Assembly: GCF_000367345.1 (NCBI RefSeq)
Contig: NZ_BARE01000018.1
Span: forward strand, 1 to 64,000
Origin: Sphingobium xenophagum NBRC 107872
Lineage (GTDB): Bacteria > Pseudomonadota > Alphaproteobacteria > Sphingomonadales > Sphingomonadaceae
Length of the DNA: 64,000 nt
Reading direction: 5' to 3'
Shown here: in pieces, positions 1 through 8,598 of the stretch
Numbering within the stretch: position 1 is the first letter of the stretch
Layout: each line of letters starts with the position of its first letter
Made by a program: the position numbers and the translations under genes
Notes under the pieces: model-generated
What the model saw: only the letters and a program-made list of their open reading frames with translations
Told to the model about the DNA's origin: nothing
Databases searched by the model: none

Positions 1-207
1 AGCCCCAAAAACGACCCAAGCCGACCGGGCTATCCCGGCCACCTTCGGCCACTGTCCGTCCAATTGCTACCGCACAAACTCCTATCGCGGTACATCGTGG
101 CACGCAAACGCTTTATCGATATGTTCATTTGCGGTTACCATTTCATAGCGGAATGACTTGCCTGTGACATCCTTGCCACGAGCCAAAAATATAGGACGAA
201 GCTGATC

Positions 208-1080
208 ATGAAATCCTCCACCCTGCTTTACCGGCTCGCGCTGCCATGCCTCATTTCAGCCGTAAATCTCCCGGTTTTCCCTGTTTTAGCGCAACATCTT
301 CCGATGACAACGCGCTCAGCGTCCGCCGCCACCGGCTTGTCCTACGCCGACATTGTCGACCTGGCGGACAACGCGCCGCTAGTGGCCCATGTGCGAATCC
401 GCAACATCATTCCGTTGAAGCCCGAACAGGCCGGGGACGTCCCGGCGGGCCATAAACGGCTGTTCGTGGAAGGCGACGTCACGGGTTTGATTCGCGGCGA
501 GGCGGGAATCGCCCCCCTTGTAAGCTGGCTCTACGATGCGCCTGTCGACGCCCGCGGCAAGTTGCCGAAGCTGAAAAAGGCGCAGGTCATCCTGTTCGCG
601 CGGCCCGGCGGGCGGCCCGGCCAGATCCAGTTGGTTGCCCGCGACGCCCAGATCCCGGCTACGCCCGCAGAGATCGAGCGGGTGAAAACCATATTGTCCG
701 CGCTGGTCGCACGCGATGCGCCGCCCCGCATCCTGGGATTGGGCGATGCTTTCCATGTTGCCGGCACGGTGGCTGGTGAGGGCGAGACCCAGATTTTCCT
801 GCGTACCGAAAATGGCGACCCCGTCTCGCTCTCGATCCTCCGTCGGCCCGGCGAGCAGCCCCGCTGGGCAATGGCGCTGGGCGAGATTGTCGATGAAGCG
901 GCGAAGGCGCCGGCGCCGGGCAGTCTGCTCTGGTATCGCCTGGCCTGCACGCTGCCCCCTGCCCTGCCCGCCCGCGCGGTGCGGACCCTGTCCGTGCAGG
1001 ACGCCGAAGCGGCCCGCGCAGACTATCGCGTGGTGATCGACGCGCTGGGCCCGTGCGGACGGACGCGGACGCCCGCCTGA
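208..1080 (+). CDS. Secreted hypothetical protein
   Basis: This 290-residue protein begins with a basic n-region, a hydrophobic stretch and an Ala-containing end (VFPVLAQ), so export by the Sec pathway is likely. The start has a purine-rich GGACGAAG about 6 bases upstream. I recognise no enzyme motif. The body is a mixed alpha/beta-looking globular sequence with a basic, Pro-rich middle (around residues 105-125) and only two Cys, both near the C terminus. It is followed after 85 bases by hom on the same strand, but a hairpin lies between them, so co-transcription is uncertain. It looks like a lineage-restricted sphingomonad protein. Existence is likely; function is unknown. Confidence 0.75.
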   Translation: MKSSTLLYRLALPCLISAVNLPVFPVLAQHLPMTTRSASAATGLSYADIVDLADNAPLVAHVRIRNIIPLKPEQAGDVPAGHKRLFVEGDVTGLIRGEAGIAPLVSWLYDAPVDARGKLPKLKKAQVILFARPGGRPGQIQLVARDAQIPATPAEIERVKTILSALVARDAPPRILGLGDAFHVAGTVAGEGETQIFLRTENGDPVSLSILRRPGEQPRWAMALGEIVDEAAKAPAPGSLLWYRLACTLPPALPARAVRTLSVQDAEAARADYRVVIDALGPCGRTRTPA

Positions 1081-1118
1081 TACAGCTTTTGCTTGGACCC
1101 ACGCGCACCTGTCGCTAT

Positions 1119-1144
1119 CAGCGCGGGCTTCATCATCCGCGCTG
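1119..1144 (+). promoter_or_regulatory. Hairpin in the hom leader
   Basis: CAGCGCGG pairs perfectly with CCGCGCTG across a 10-base loop. It lies 39 bases after the upstream gene and about 20 bases before the hom start. There is no T run after it, so it is not a classical terminator. It could end transcription of the upstream gene by a Rho-assisted route or affect hom translation. Confidence 0.35.
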
Positions 1145-1165
1145 ATTATAGAGAAAGACGCCCCT

Positions 1166-2470
1166 ATGACCAATCTGCACCGCCATGCCCCGCTGCGCGT
1201 CGCGCTCGTCGGCCTAGGCACGGTGGGCGGAGGCGTCATCCGGCTGCTCAACACCAATGCGGCCCTGATTGCCCGGCGTGCGGGTTGCCCGGTTCAGGTC
1301 GTCGCGATTTCGGCGCGTGACCGGAACAAGGATCGCGGCGTCGACCTGTCCCCCTATGAATGGGTGGACGATATGAACAGCCTGGCGACGCGCGACGATA
1401 TCGACGTCGTGGTCGAACTGATCGGCGGGTCGGATGGTCCGGCGCTGACGCTGGCGCGCCACTGCCTGAATGCGGGCAAGCCGTTCGTCACCGCGAACAA
1501 GGCGATGCTGGCCCATCATGGGCTGGACCTTGCCCGGCTGGCCGAAAAGGGTGGCATTGCGCTCAAATATGAAGCTGCGGTTGCTGGCGGCATCCCGGTG
1601 ATCAAGGGCATGCGCGAAGGCGCTGCAGCGAACGAAATATCGCGCGTCTACGGCATTCTCAACGGCACCTGCAATTACATCCTGACCACGATGGAAAAGG
1701 AAGGCCGGGGCTTTGACGAGGTACTGAAGGAAGCACAGGAACTGGGCTATGCCGAGGCCGACCCCAGTTTCGACATTGATGGCGTGGATGCCGCGCACAA
1801 GCTGACCATCCTCGCCAGCCTGGCCTTTGGCACCGAACTGGATTTCGCCGCCGTCGCCACGACCGGCATTCGTCATGTCATCGCCGCCGACATTGCCGAG
1901 GCCGCTGCGCTGGGTTTCCGCATCCGGCTGGTCGGCATGGCCCAGAACGGCGCGGACGGGCTGTTCCAGCGAGTCCACCCGATGCTCGTGCCGCTCGACC
2001 ATCCGCTGGCCCATGTCGATGGATCGTTGAACGCCGTGGTGGCGGAGGGCAATTTTGTCGGTCGCCTCTTCTTCCAGGGCCGTGGCGCAGGCGATGGGCC
2101 GACAGCATCTGCCGTGGTCGCCGACCTCATCGATGTCGCGCGCGACGAATATGGCGATGCCTTCGCCATGCCGGTCGCCGCGCTGACGCCGCAAAATACC
2201 GCTGATGCTGGCGCACGGGTGGGACGCACCTATTTGCGCTTCATGGTGCAGGACCGCCCCGGCGTGCTGGCGGAAATCGCAGCCGCTACCCGCGACGCAG
2301 GCGTGTCTATCGAAAGCATGATCCAGCGCGGCGCGCATCAGGATGATGGCGTGCTGGTCGCCATCGTCACCCATGCGGGCGAGGAACGCTGCATCCGCGA
2401 CACGCTCGATCGACTGGCCGGATCGGACAGCCTGATCGGCACGCCGATGGTGATGCATATTCTCGACTGA
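1166..2470 (+). CDS. hom: Homoserine dehydrogenase
   Basis: This enzyme reduces aspartate semialdehyde to homoserine with NAD(P)H, at the branch leading to threonine and methionine. The N-terminal Rossmann glycine motif GLGTVGGG is at residues 16-23. The catalytic domain carries the ANKAML and GILNGTCNYIL segments typical of the family. A C-terminal ACT domain (from about residue 352, with VQDRPGVLAEIAA) suggests feedback control by threonine. Length (434 residues) matches the stand-alone ACT-containing class. In many alphaproteobacteria hom sits in a row with alaC, glpX and recJ. Here all four are in the window but separated. Confidence 0.97.
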   Translation: MTNLHRHAPLRVALVGLGTVGGGVIRLLNTNAALIARRAGCPVQVVAISARDRNKDRGVDLSPYEWVDDMNSLATRDDIDVVVELIGGSDGPALTLARHCLNAGKPFVTANKAMLAHHGLDLARLAEKGGIALKYEAAVAGGIPVIKGMREGAAANEISRVYGILNGTCNYILTTMEKEGRGFDEVLKEAQELGYAEADPSFDIDGVDAAHKLTILASLAFGTELDFAAVATTGIRHVIAADIAEAAALGFRIRLVGMAQNGADGLFQRVHPMLVPLDHPLAHVDGSLNAVVAEGNFVGRLFFQGRGAGDGPTASAVVADLIDVARDEYGDAFAMPVAALTPQNTADAGARVGRTYLRFMVQDRPGVLAEIAAATRDAGVSIESMIQRGAHQDDGVLVAIVTHAGEERCIRDTLDRLAGSDSLIGTPMVMHILD

Positions 2471-2490
2471 CGCAGCCCGGCGACCCGGAT

Positions 2491-2919
2491 CTAATGCTGC
2501 CCGGCGCCCTCAAAGCGATCGGGCAGCGGCGGTGGCGGCGCGAGATCCGCGTCGGGATCGATGATGGCGGTGACAGTCCTGGCCATGACATCCGCCACCT
2601 TGAACACCGACAGGCCGCCTACGCACCCTGTCCCCTGCCCGCCGACCACGCCGCAACTGCCCTGCCGCACTGCCGCCGCCGAAGCCCGCGGTGCATCCCC
2701 CCGCACGATGCCGCCATTTTGCGCCGGGTCGCGCGGCAGGGGCAGGCGTTCGCGGGCATTGCGCTCGGCCCGGTTGCCGCACACGACGATCGCATCGCCG
2801 CTGTGGTCACAGGGTTTTATCGCTTGGGTCTTGCTGCGATACGCGGCCATCAATTCTTCATCCGCCGCATGGGCGGTTACCGGTGCGGCGAGAAGGAGGA
2901 TGCTGACCAGAGCTTTCAT
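2491..2919 (-). CDS. Small secreted hypothetical protein
   Basis: This 142-residue protein has a clear signal peptide (MKALVSILLLAAPVTAHAA), with cleavage expected after AHA. The mature part has four Cys in two pairs (CDHSGDAIVVC and CGVVGGQGTGC), consistent with disulfides in the periplasm, and a proline-rich tail (PPPPLP). The segment CDHSGDAIVVCG followed by a basic stretch is a pattern I associate with small sphingomonad exported proteins of unknown role. It converges with hom, leaving only 20 bases between stops. No function is proposed. Confidence 0.75.
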   Translation of the reverse strand: MKALVSILLLAAPVTAHAADEELMAAYRSKTQAIKPCDHSGDAIVVCGNRAERNARERLPLPRDPAQNGGIVRGDAPRASAAAVRQGSCGVVGGQGTGCVGGLSVFKVADVMARTVTAIIDPDADLAPPPPLPDRFEGAGQH

Positions 2920-3037
2920 CGCCCTGCCTGTTCATCATGCAATCATGGCCGCATGATGACCGGCCTCCTTCGTCGCTCGACAAGGACGGGGCAACGGCCT
3001 ATCCGCTCTGGCCATAAGGATAGGCAGAGGGATGAAG

Positions 3038-4021
3038 ATGGTACAGGCAAGTTCGACGCTGGATCGCGTTCTGGTGCTGGAAATGGTCCGCGTCACCGAA
3101 GCGGCGGCCATTGCTGCTTCCAAGCTGATCGGCCGGGGCGATGAAAAGGCAGCCGATGCTGCCGCCGTAGAAGCCATGCGCCTGGCCTTCAACGACCTCT
3201 ATATGGACGGCACCGTCGTCATCGGCGAAGGTGAGCGCGACGAAGCGCCGATGCTCTATATCGGCGAGAAGGTCGGCAATGCGATCAGCACCGGACCCAA
3301 GATCGACATCGCGCTCGACCCGCTGGAAGGCACGACCATCACTGCCAAAGCTGGCCCGAACGCGCTGGCGGTACTCGCGATTTCCGAAGAGGGCGGACTG
3401 CTCAACGCGCCCGACGTCTATATGGACAAGCTGGCGGTAGGGCCGGGCTATCCCGACGGCGTGATCGACCTGAGCCGGTCAGCCAAGGAGAATGTCGAGG
3501 CGGTCGCCGCTGCCAAGGGCGTGGAACCATCCGACATCATCGTGTGCGTGCTGGACCGACCGCGCCATGAAAAACTGATTGCGGAACTGCGCGCGATCGG
3601 CTGCGGCATCATGCTGATCCCCGATGGCGATGTGGCGGGGGTGATCGCCACGACCGATCCTGAAACCACGATCGACATCTATATGGGATCGGGCGGCGCG
3701 CCCGAAGGCGTGCTGGCCTGCGCCGCGCTGCGCTGTGTCGGCGGGCAGTTCAAAGGGCGGCTGCTGTTCCGTAACGAGGATGAAAAGCAGCGCGCCCGCA
3801 AATGGGGCATCACCGATCTCGACAAGATTTATGACCTGAAGGAACTGGCAAAGGGCGACTGCATCTTTGCCGCCACCGGGGTTACTGACGGGTCGTTGCT
3901 CGACGGGGTCAAGCGGCTGCCGGGTGGCAAGCTGACGACCGAGAGCGTGGTGATGCGCGCCAGCACCGGCACGGTACGTTGGGTGAAGGGCGAACATCGG
4001 CTGAACCACAAGCCGGTTTGA
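3038..4021 (+). CDS. glpX: Fructose-1,6-bisphosphatase, class II (GlpX)
   Basis: It hydrolyses fructose-1,6-bisphosphate to fructose-6-phosphate in gluconeogenesis. The family signatures GEGERDEAP and DPLEGTT, which provide metal-binding acidic residues, are both present, and the 327-residue length is normal. An ATG six bases earlier (3032) is also open, but AGAGG at 3026-3030 is correctly spaced only for 3038. A strong terminator follows directly, so this is probably a single-gene unit or an operon end. A second, unrelated FBPase (class I, fbp) is encoded at 52 kb in the same window. Confidence 0.96.
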   Translation: MVQASSTLDRVLVLEMVRVTEAAAIAASKLIGRGDEKAADAAAVEAMRLAFNDLYMDGTVVIGEGERDEAPMLYIGEKVGNAISTGPKIDIALDPLEGTTITAKAGPNALAVLAISEEGGLLNAPDVYMDKLAVGPGYPDGVIDLSRSAKENVEAVAAAKGVEPSDIIVCVLDRPRHEKLIAELRAIGCGIMLIPDGDVAGVIATTDPETTIDIYMGSGGAPEGVLACAALRCVGGQFKGRLLFRNEDEKQRARKWGITDLDKIYDLKELAKGDCIFAATGVTDGSLLDGVKRLPGGKLTTESVVMRASTGTVRWVKGEHRLNHKPV

Positions 4022-4044
4022 CCGACAGCGAGCCGAACATAGGG

Positions 4045-4071
4045 AAAGGGAGCCGGATGGCTCCCTTTTTT
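4045..4071 (+). terminator. Rho-independent terminator of glpX
   Basis: AAAGGGAGCC and GGCTCCCTTT form a 10-bp perfect stem with a GGAT loop, followed by a T run to 4071. It lies 24 bases after the glpX stop. Confidence 0.93.
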
Positions 4072-4077
4072 GTGGGT

Positions 4078-4455
4078 CTAACGCCCGGCGCGGTGGTTGA
4101 GATCGTGGCCTAGTGCCAGGATGCCGACGCCGATCAGCGTGTAGACGCTTTCCTGCCAGCCATGGTCCATGGTCAGCGCGCCTGCCATCACCCCAAGCCC
4201 CAGCGCTCCGATCGCCGCGGGCATCATGAACCGATGGACCAGCGCGCCATGGCCGAGCGCGATCGCGCCCATCAATATGGCCAGCACCAGTCCCGCTTCG
4301 TGAAAGATCGGGCTTTCAAAAATACCGCCCGCCGTCGCCAGCAGGCCCAGCACGACAGCCGTGATGAAGCAATGCGCCAGGCACAGGCCCGACAGCGCGA
4401 TCGCAAAGCGATCGAGACGGCCGGACATCAGAAAGTGGCGAATGGTCTGCGACAT
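4078..4455 (-). CDS. MerC-domain integral membrane protein
   Basis: This 125-residue membrane protein has about four hydrophobic helices. The first holds the motif SGLCLAHCF, matching the paired-Cys helix of the MerC family (mercury or other soft-metal uptake). A second histidine-containing stretch (MDHGWQ) precedes the last helix. No mer operon genes are nearby, so mercury resistance is not implied. A Zur-like box just upstream suggests zinc-responsive expression and perhaps a zinc-related transport role. ATG 4455 is chosen. A TTG at 4476 would add seven residues, and no start has a strong Shine-Dalgarno sequence. Confidence 0.82.
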   Translation of the reverse strand: MSQTIRHFLMSGRLDRFAIALSGLCLAHCFITAVVLGLLATAGGIFESPIFHEAGLVLAILMGAIALGHGALVHRFMMPAAIGALGLGVMAGALTMDHGWQESVYTLIGVGILALGHDLNHRAGR

Positions 4456-4481
4456 GCTGGTGGCTACATAGGCCAAACCGT

Positions 4482-4499
4482 TATAAGTTACAACATATC
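4482..4499 (-). promoter_or_regulatory. Candidate Zur box upstream of the MerC-domain gene
   Basis: Read on the minus strand the site is GATATGTTGTAACTTATA, an AT-rich imperfect inverted repeat in an otherwise GC-rich region. It differs at three positions from an idealised GATATGTTATAACATATC Zur-type palindrome (pattern from memory). It lies 26 bases upstream of the chosen start, where it would overlap a promoter. Confidence 0.55.
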
Positions 4500-4532
4500 A
4501 TCATGATTTATGCGCGATGGCCACAAAAGCAG

Positions 4533-6320
4533 CTAAGCCGCCAGGCGCAGGCAGTTCCGGCCGCTATGCTTGGCACGATAGAGCGCCTTGTCAGCGGCCT
4601 CCAGCATCGCCGATCGCGTTGATCCGCCGTCCAGTCGGACCAGTCCGGCGCTGAAGGTCACGGAGATGGCCTCGCTCCCCGCCTCCCCCACGGGAATCGG
4701 CGCGACCATGCGAGCGCGCAGCCGTTCACAGATCATGCTGGCCCGATCAATGTCGCTATCGACGAGCAAAATCGCAAATTCCTCGCCACCCAGACGTCCG
4801 ATGCTGTCGATACTCCGCAATCCCGGTCGCAGCCGTTCGACAAAAGCGCTCAACACCCGGTCGCCGGCGCCATGGCCATAGCGGTCATTGACCGCCTTGA
4901 AATGGTCTATGTCGATCAACAACAGGCAGGACCGCGCGCCATGGCGTGCGCGCAGGATTTCCGCTTCCAGCTTTTCGAGGAAGGCGCCGCGACTATCCGC
5001 TCCGGTCAGCGAATCATGCGATGCGACGTCTTGCAGCGCCTGCTGGCGGGCCTTGTGCCGGGACATGTCGCGGATCATGCTTACGACACCACTGGCGACG
5101 CCTCGTTCGTCAACCACGGCGCGGCTCACCATTTCGCACCATTGCGGATCGCTGCCGGACAGCAGGGACCGGAATTCGACGGTGTGGCTGACGCCGGGAT
5201 TGGCCAGCGCGCGGCGATGCGTGGCGATGACGATCCTCCGGTCCTTTGGATCGACCAGATGGGCGGCGGACTGGCCGATCAACAGGTCTGGCGCGCAGCC
5301 AATCTGTTCAGCGGCCGATGGCGAGGCGTAACGGATGATACCGTCGACGCCGATGTTGAGCACCACATCGCCGCTATGTTCGGCAATGGCGCGATACCGC
5401 GCCTCGCTGTCGTGCAACATCAGGAACAGGCGGCGACGGCTGTTGAGTTCGGCCGTGATCAGCATGCTGAGCAGAAAACTGAGCGCGATGTAGAATTGGA
5501 AATATTGCACCCGCGCGCCGACCGTTCCGGGAACGAGGTTCAGCGGGCCGAGCCCTTGCACGGTCGCCGCTCCCCCAACCACCGCCAGGATGATGATGGA
5601 GGCCGCCGCACCCACCTGCCCGGTGCGAAAGGCAATCAGAACCAGCGGCAGGAGTGGCGCGAACAGCAGCGGATAGCGGGCCCAGAAAAACACATGGACG
5701 ATGGCCAGCGTGAACAGCGCGAGCAGCAGGATGGTCTCGACCTTGACCCGCTTCGGCGTATCCCGCAGCCAGCGACCGCATTCGCCCTGCAACAGCAGGA
5801 TCAGGATCGGCGCGAATGTCAGCCCGCCCAGCACATGCCCGCTATACCATTGCAGCCAGGATGCGCCGAACGGCACGGACGTCACGAAGGAGGCAACCGT
5901 CGCCGCCATAACCCCGGCGACGACATTGGCGATGCCGCATAGGGCGATGATGAACACCACGAGGGGACGAATCGATCCGATGATCCGGCGATCCGGCACG
6001 AAACGGCGACAGATGATCGCCACGATCAGCGATTCGACGACGTTGATCGCCGCCATGGGGATCGCGGCCAATGGCCCCATGCCGAACAACGCAGTCGCCA
6101 AGGTGCTGGCGATGGCGCAGGCCATGATCGCGCGCGGCCAGTAGCGGGTGCGCGACGTCAGCAACTCCGCCATCAAAAAGGCATTGGCACCCCAGATGAA
6201 GGCAAGGCCGCCTTCAAAACGAGAGATCAGCAACGCCATTGTCGCCACGATGAAATAGACGCTGCCAGTGACAACAGGCGCGAAGATCGAGGAGGAGTGA
6301 CGAAGAGCGGACCGTTGCAT
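4533..6320 (-). CDS. Membrane diguanylate cyclase (MASE1-PAS-GGDEF)
   Basis: It is predicted to make cyclic di-GMP from two GTP. Residues about 15-300 form eight or so membrane helices resembling a MASE1 sensory domain. A PAS domain follows (about 305-425), then a GGDEF domain (about 430-590). The active-site signature is GGEEF, which is compatible with catalysis. RSID lies five residues before it, matching the RxxD inhibitory I-site, so product feedback is expected. There is no EAL domain. The signal sensed is unknown. It stands alone between a MerC gene and catalase, with intergenic sequence on both sides. Confidence 0.92.
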   Translation of the reverse strand: MQRSALRHSSSIFAPVVTGSVYFIVATMALLISRFEGGLAFIWGANAFLMAELLTSRTRYWPRAIMACAIASTLATALFGMGPLAAIPMAAINVVESLIVAIICRRFVPDRRIIGSIRPLVVFIIALCGIANVVAGVMAATVASFVTSVPFGASWLQWYSGHVLGGLTFAPILILLLQGECGRWLRDTPKRVKVETILLLALFTLAIVHVFFWARYPLLFAPLLPLVLIAFRTGQVGAAASIIILAVVGGAATVQGLGPLNLVPGTVGARVQYFQFYIALSFLLSMLITAELNSRRRLFLMLHDSEARYRAIAEHSGDVVLNIGVDGIIRYASPSAAEQIGCAPDLLIGQSAAHLVDPKDRRIVIATHRRALANPGVSHTVEFRSLLSGSDPQWCEMVSRAVVDERGVASGVVSMIRDMSRHKARQQALQDVASHDSLTGADSRGAFLEKLEAEILRARHGARSCLLLIDIDHFKAVNDRYGHGAGDRVLSAFVERLRPGLRSIDSIGRLGGEEFAILLVDSDIDRASMICERLRARMVAPIPVGEAGSEAISVTFSAGLVRLDGGSTRSAMLEAADKALYRAKHSGRNCLRLAA

Positions 6321-6405
6321 ATTGGCGGGGAGGCTAGCGCGGCATCCTTAATATTTGCTCACCATGAATGCCCGCGATCGGGGAAAGCCCCTGTAATAGC
6401 GACGC

Positions 6406-6433
6406 AAAAACCCCGGCGCGTGAGGCGCCGGGG
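6406..6433 (-). terminator. Terminator downstream of catalase
   Basis: CCCCGGCG and CGCCGGGG form an 8-bp stem with a 7-base loop. On the minus strand it ends in TTTTT. It lies just beyond the catalase stop. Confidence 0.9.
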
Positions 6434-6462
6434 TCGATCGTCATGCAAATCTGGCCGCGCCG

Positions 6463-7962
6463 TCAGGCCGATGCGTCGGAAAGCAAATCATCGGTTGGCG
6501 CCGAGATGGACGGATTGCGATCCTTGATCTTCGCGCGCGCAGCCCGCACGCCGGCCCCATAATCGGGATGGACGGCGTCAAACAGCTTGCACTGGCGTTC
6601 CTCGATAAAGTCGGGAATGTCGCCCATGGCCGCGGCGATATTGGCGAACAGCCGTTCCTTCTCGCCCGCATCGAACAGTTCGAACAAGGCGCGGGGCTGG
6701 CTGAAATCGTCATTACCCTCCCTGTGGCTCCAGCGGTCTGCATCACCCGAAATTCGCAGCGGCGGCTCCAGAAACTTATTGTCCTCGACCGGTCCGCCAA
6801 AGCTGTTCGGTTCATAATAGGCCGCCGGATTGGGGTTATTGGGGGTGAAGCGCATCGCTCCATCCTTGTGATAATGATGCACGGGGCATTTGGGGGCATT
6901 GACCGGCAATGCCTCATAATGGGTGCCGATGCGGTGGCGATGGGCGTCGGCATAGCTGAAGATTCGCGCCTGAAGCATCTTGTCGGGCGAAAAGCCGATG
7001 CCTGGCACGATGTTCGATGGCGACATCGCCAGTTGCTCGATTTCCGCGAAATAATTGTCCGCGTTGCGGTTCAGCTCCATCACGCCAATGTCGATCGGCG
7101 GATAGTCCGCATGCGGCCACACCTTGGTCAGGTCGAACGGATTGTAGGGCGTCTTGTCGGCATCCAGTTCGGGCATGATCTGCACCTGGACCTTCCACTT
7201 CGGAAACTCGCCGCGCTCGATTGCCTCGAACAAATCCTCCTGCGTCGATTCACGGGTGCGGCCCACGACCTGCGCCGCTTCCTCATTGGTCCAATGCTTG
7301 TGGCCCTGCATCGTCTTGAAGTGGAATTTGACCCAGAAACGCTCATTGGCGTCGTTGATCAGGCTGAAGGTGTGGCTGCCATAGCCGTTGATGTGGCGCA
7401 CGTCCGTCGGCAGACCGCGATCGGACATCAGGATCGTCACCTGATGCAGCGATTCCGGGCTGAGCGACCAGAAATCCCACATCGCCGTGGGCGAACGCAG
7501 ATTGGTGCGCGGGTGGCGCTTTTGCGTGTGGATGAAATCGGGGAATTTCAGCGGATCGCGCACGAAAAAGACCGGGGTGTTGTTGCCGACCAGATCCCAA
7601 TTGCCTTCGGGCGTGTAGAATTTCATCGCAAAGCCGCGCACGTCGCGCTCGGCATCGGCCGCGCCCGCTTCGCCGGCGACGGTCGAAAAGCGCAGGATCA
7701 TCGGCGTTTGCGCGCCCGGTTGCAGCACCTTCGCCTTGGTATATTTGCTGATGTCGCCGGTGATGGTCAGCGTGCCATGTGCGCCCCAGCCCTTGGCGTG
7801 GACGACGCGTTCGGGGATGCGTTCGCGATTCTGGTGGGCCAGCTTTTCCAGCAACTGATAGTCCTGCAACAGCAGGGGGCCGCGCGGGCCAGCGCTCAGG
7901 CTGTTCTGATTATCAGCGATCGGCGCGCCGCCGCTGGTCGTCATTAGGGGCTTATCGGCCAT
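6463..7962 (-). CDS. katA: Monofunctional haem catalase, small-subunit clade 3
   Basis: It disproportionates hydrogen peroxide to water and oxygen. The distal haem His is His55 in [11 protein letters not shown]. The [17 protein letters not shown] and [11 protein letters not shown] segments are intact, and the proximal haem ligand Tyr lies in [14 protein letters not shown], near residue 338. At 499 residues it belongs to the small-subunit group without the C-terminal flavodoxin-like domain. ATG 7962 is preferred over ATG 7977 because GAGG sits nine bases before it. No oxyR is adjacent. A dedicated terminator follows. Confidence 0.96.
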   Translation of the reverse strand: MADKPLMTTSGGAPIADNQNSLSAGPRGPLLLQDYQLLEKLAHQNRERIPERVVHAKGWGAHGTLTITGDISKYTKAKVLQPGAQTPMILRFSTVAGEAGAADAERDVRGFAMKFYTPEGNWDLVGNNTPVFFVRDPLKFPDFIHTQKRHPRTNLRSPTAMWDFWSLSPESLHQVTILMSDRGLPTDVRHINGYGSHTFSLINDANERFWVKFHFKTMQGHKHWTNEEAAQVVGRTRESTQEDLFEAIERGEFPKWKVQVQIMPELDADKTPYNPFDLTKVWPHADYPPIDIGVMELNRNADNYFAEIEQLAMSPSNIVPGIGFSPDKMLQARIFSYADAHRHRIGTHYEALPVNAPKCPVHHYHKDGAMRFTPNNPNPAAYYEPNSFGGPVEDNKFLEPPLRISGDADRWSHREGNDDFSQPRALFELFDAGEKERLFANIAAAMGDIPDFIEERQCKLFDAVHPDYGAGVRAARAKIKDRNPSISAPTDDLLSDASA

Positions 7963-8079
7963 GGTCATCATCCTCATATTGCGAATGATGAAAGGATAAG
8001 CGGCGCTCAGGTTCCAGAGAAATTGATTAAAACATGCTGACTGATCGAATTTTACGGTAAATCAGGCGCAGGTCGGCGA

Positions 8080-8487
8080 TCAGGCCTTTTCCAGCGTGCA
8101 TTGCAGCGGATGCTGGTTCTGCCGGGCGAAATCCATCACCTGATTGACCTTGGTTTCGGCCACTTCATAGCTGAAAATCCCGCATACGCCCACGCCGCGC
8201 TGGTGAACATGCAGCATCACGCGAGTCGCCTGCTCCATATCCATGCGGAAAAATTGCTGGAGGACGTGCACGACGAATTCCATCGGCGTGTAATCGTCGT
8301 TGAGCATGAGCACTTTGTAGAGAGATGGCTTTTTCGTGCGGGTCCGGGTGCGCGTGGCGATGCCGACGCTGGGACCGGTGCCATCGCCCGGATCGTCCCG
8401 ATCCTCCCCCGTCATCGTCGCGGGGATCATAGATGCTGTCAAAATGCTGGTCATGATGGTCGAGGATATGGCAATTTGCCGGCCCAT
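8080..8487 (-). CDS. clpS: ATP-dependent Clp protease adaptor ClpS
   Basis: ClpS delivers N-degron substrates to ClpAP. The core from about residue 53 is typical: [19 protein letters not shown], then a helix rich in Met and Glu, then [19 protein letters not shown]. The first 50 residues are acidic and Thr/Arg-rich, and they contain several in-frame Met codons (8454, 8430, 8415). None has a convincing Shine-Dalgarno sequence, so the true start is uncertain. Alphaproteobacteria often carry two ClpS paralogues; this one, with the canonical core, is likely the general adaptor. clpA is not adjacent. Confidence 0.93.
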   Translation of the reverse strand: MGRQIAISSTIMTSILTASMIPATMTGEDRDDPGDGTGPSVGIATRTRTRTKKPSLYKVLMLNDDYTPMEFVVHVLQQFFRMDMEQATRVMLHVHQRGVGVCGIFSYEVAETKVNQVMDFARQNQHPLQCTLEKA

Positions 8488-8541
8488 GGCAAGGGGCCGC
8501 CATGGCTGGATGCGATGGTAACCATCAATTTTGCATACGGC

Positions 8542-8578
8542 AAAAAGGGCGCACCCCCCGATATGGAGAGCGCGCCCT
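8542..8578 (-). terminator. Terminator downstream of the phasin gene
   Basis: AGGGCGC (8546-8552) pairs with GCGCCCT (8572-8578). On the minus strand the stem is followed by a T run (complement of 8542-8546). It lies 20 bases past the phasin stop. Confidence 0.75.
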
Positions 8579-8598
8579 GATGCTGTTCGTCCGATCGC

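Noticed and set aside
379..1257. Long minus-strand open frame opposite the first gene
   Set aside because: High GC keeps antisense frames open. It lacks a Shine-Dalgarno sequence, and the plus-strand product has a clear signal peptide.
1214..2458. 414-codon frame antisense to hom
   Set aside because: It lies entirely within a confident gene, and its translation is low-complexity without motifs.
7963..8079. EcfG-type stress promoter before catalase (GGAAC then CTTT after 16 bases)
   Set aside because: The -35-like part fits but the -10 part does not match CGTT. The evidence is too weak.
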